From an uncultured Lachnospiraceae bacterium (GTDB lineage Bacteria > Bacillota > Clostridia > Lachnospirales > Lachnospiraceae), in the NCBI GenBank assembly GCA_902797475.1, contig CADBTG010000106.1:1-6490 (forward strand): a stretch of DNA of 6,490 nt. The letters run 5' to 3'. This document shows positions 6,007 through 6,490 of the stretch, piece by piece. How positions within the stretch are numbered: position 1 is the stretch's first letter; each line of letters opens with the position of its first letter. The position numbers were made by a program, and so were the translations under genes. The notes beneath the pieces were generated by a model. That model did not search any database. It saw only the letters and a list, made by a program, of their open reading frames with translations, and had not been told where the DNA came from.

Positions 6007-6252
6007 TGGTACCAAGCCGGATGGATACAAGCCAAAGGTACCACGCACCTACGGGCAAGTGGTACTAAAACCGGAAAATACTTGCTTTAGTACCATCATT
6101 CCACAGGTGATTGGTACTAAACCTGCCAGATACAAGCTATCAATACCACCTGTCCATGGACGATTGGTACTTAAGCAAGTAAACCCGACCATTAGTACCA
6201 TCCCATCGACGGTCATGGTACCAAACCGGCCGGATACAAACTTATGGTACCA
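6007..6252. repeat. Array of five regularly spaced TGGTAC/GTACCA dyad repeats
   Basis: Five units at 6007-6043, 6060-6095, 6112-6148, 6165-6200 and 6216-6252, each 36-37 bp, begin with TGGTACC or TGGTACT and end with GGTACCA, AGTACCA or (unit 3) AATACCA. The ends therefore form a 6-7 bp inverted repeat around 22-23 bases. Spacers are 16, 16, 16 and 15 bases, so the period is 51-53. Units 1, 3 and 5 share an asymmetric inner sequence of the form CCGG-nnn-GATACAAGC; unit 2 is a variant (CCGG-AAA-ATACTTGC) and unit 4 matches unit 2 in reverse complement. Spacers 3 and 4 and the right flank share CCATnGAC. The period is not a multiple of three, which argues against coding. I do not recognise the family. 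Confidence 0.9.
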
Positions 6253-6286
6253 TTCGGCCCACAGACATATCCATAGACAATCCAAA

Positions 6287-6466
6287 AAGCAGCCTGCTCA
6301 GAACCGTCCCATTCGCGGGCGCACTAAACGCAACAAGAAAGCAGCCGCGCCGGAACCGTCCCGTTCGCGGGCGCACCCAATACAACAAGAAAGCAGCCGC
6401 GCTAGAGACGTCCCGTTCGCGGGCGCACCCAACACAATGAAAAAGCAGCCGCGCCCGGAAGATGTC
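6287..6466. repeat. GC-rich 52-bp tandem repeat, three and a half copies
   Basis: Units begin with AAGCAGCC at 6287, 6339, 6391 and 6443, exactly 52 bp apart; the fourth is cut off after about 24 bases. Each full unit contains GTCCCRTTCGCGGGCGCAC, able to form a CCCG-TTCG-CGGG mini-hairpin in copies 2 and 3 (copy 1 has A for the last stem G), then a variable AC-rich stretch with ACAA. Copies 2 and 3 are closest to each other; copy 1 has diverged most. Confidence 0.92.
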
Positions 6467-6490
6467 TCGGAAGGATAGTCCTCCTTCCGA
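6467..6490. terminator. Hairpin at the right edge, probable terminator
   Basis: TCGGAAGGA (6467-6475) pairs perfectly with TCCTTCCGA (6482-6490) around six bases. The second arm ends exactly at the window edge, so any following U-tract is unseen. There is none on the minus-strand side, so if it is a terminator it works rightward; otherwise it may be the end of the repeat cluster. Confidence 0.45.

Noticed and set aside
5077..6048. Long minus-strand open reading frame opposite the metallopeptidase gene
   Set aside because: It is the antisense shadow of a well-supported gene with clear motifs, and it runs through a terminator and repeats at its start.
6007..6252. CRISPR array
   Set aside because: Spacers are only 15-16 bases and partly similar to each other (CCATnGAC), repeats are imperfect, one unit is inverted, and no cas gene is present.
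6049..6285. Minus-strand open reading frame across the dyad array
   Set aside because: It has no ribosome binding site, its composition mirrors the repeats, and the unit period breaks the frame, so no repeated peptide is preserved.
6007..6466. Iteron-type replication origin or partition site
   Set aside because: No replication initiator, parA/parB gene or DnaA box is visible, and the flanking genes are chromosomal housekeeping genes.
5933..6478. Plus-strand open reading frame of 181 codons across the repeat arrays
   Set aside because: It starts at a TTG without a ribosome site, reads through the metallopeptidase terminator, and consists of the translation of non-coding repeats whose 51-53 bp period shifts frame between units.

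Overview
The window reads like a chromosomal segment of a Clostridia-class Firmicute, most likely a Lachnospiraceae-type gut or rumen anaerobe. This is inferred from strong AGGAGG ribosome binding sites, sigma-A promoters with TATACT -10 boxes, a clostridial-style single-chain PurL N-terminus, and the protein sequence style. No ribosomal RNA or other taxonomic marker is present, so the placement is an inference. I see no transposase, integrase, phage gene, tRNA, rRNA or cas gene.

Layout. (1) 1-401, minus: 5' part of purL (purine synthesis), running off the left edge. (2) 402-652: divergent promoter region, with a purL promoter on minus and a near-consensus mraY promoter on plus. (3) 653-2598, plus: an MraY-type peptidoglycan lipid I synthase followed 35 bases later by a LysR-family regulator, probably one transcript. 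(4) 2629-2670: hairpin terminator shared by convergent units. (5) 2679-4814, minus: a two-gene unit in which a ten-helix EamA/DMT-type transporter is transcribed first and a lipoprotein with a degenerate PrsA/SurA-like foldase architecture second. (6) 4815-5142: divergent intergenic region holding the transporter promoter, an orphan intrinsic terminator facing right, a 43-bp tandem repeat and the promoter of the next gene. (7) 5143-5856, plus: a YgjP-like zinc metallopeptidase (HELCH motif). (8) 5857-6490: no credible gene; a 23-bp tandem duplication, a strong terminator, and two different repeat arrays with periods close to 52 bp, ending in a hairpin cut by the window edge.

The protein genes are ordinary housekeeping and regulatory functions with no obvious shared pathway, although three concern the cell envelope or export (MraY, the lipoprotein, the DMT transporter).

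The part worth attention is the repeat landscape around the metallopeptidase gene. On its right are five units of 36-37 bp bounded by TGGTAC/GTACCA inverted ends and separated by spacers of 15-16 bp, with one unit inverted, followed by three and a half copies of a GC-rich 52-bp unit. That second unit shares a motif of about 22 bases with the 43-bp repeats on the left of the gene. Periods of about 52 and 43 bp are close to five and four DNA helical turns. Function is unknown; dispersed intergenic repeat family, protein-binding array and structured RNA are all open.
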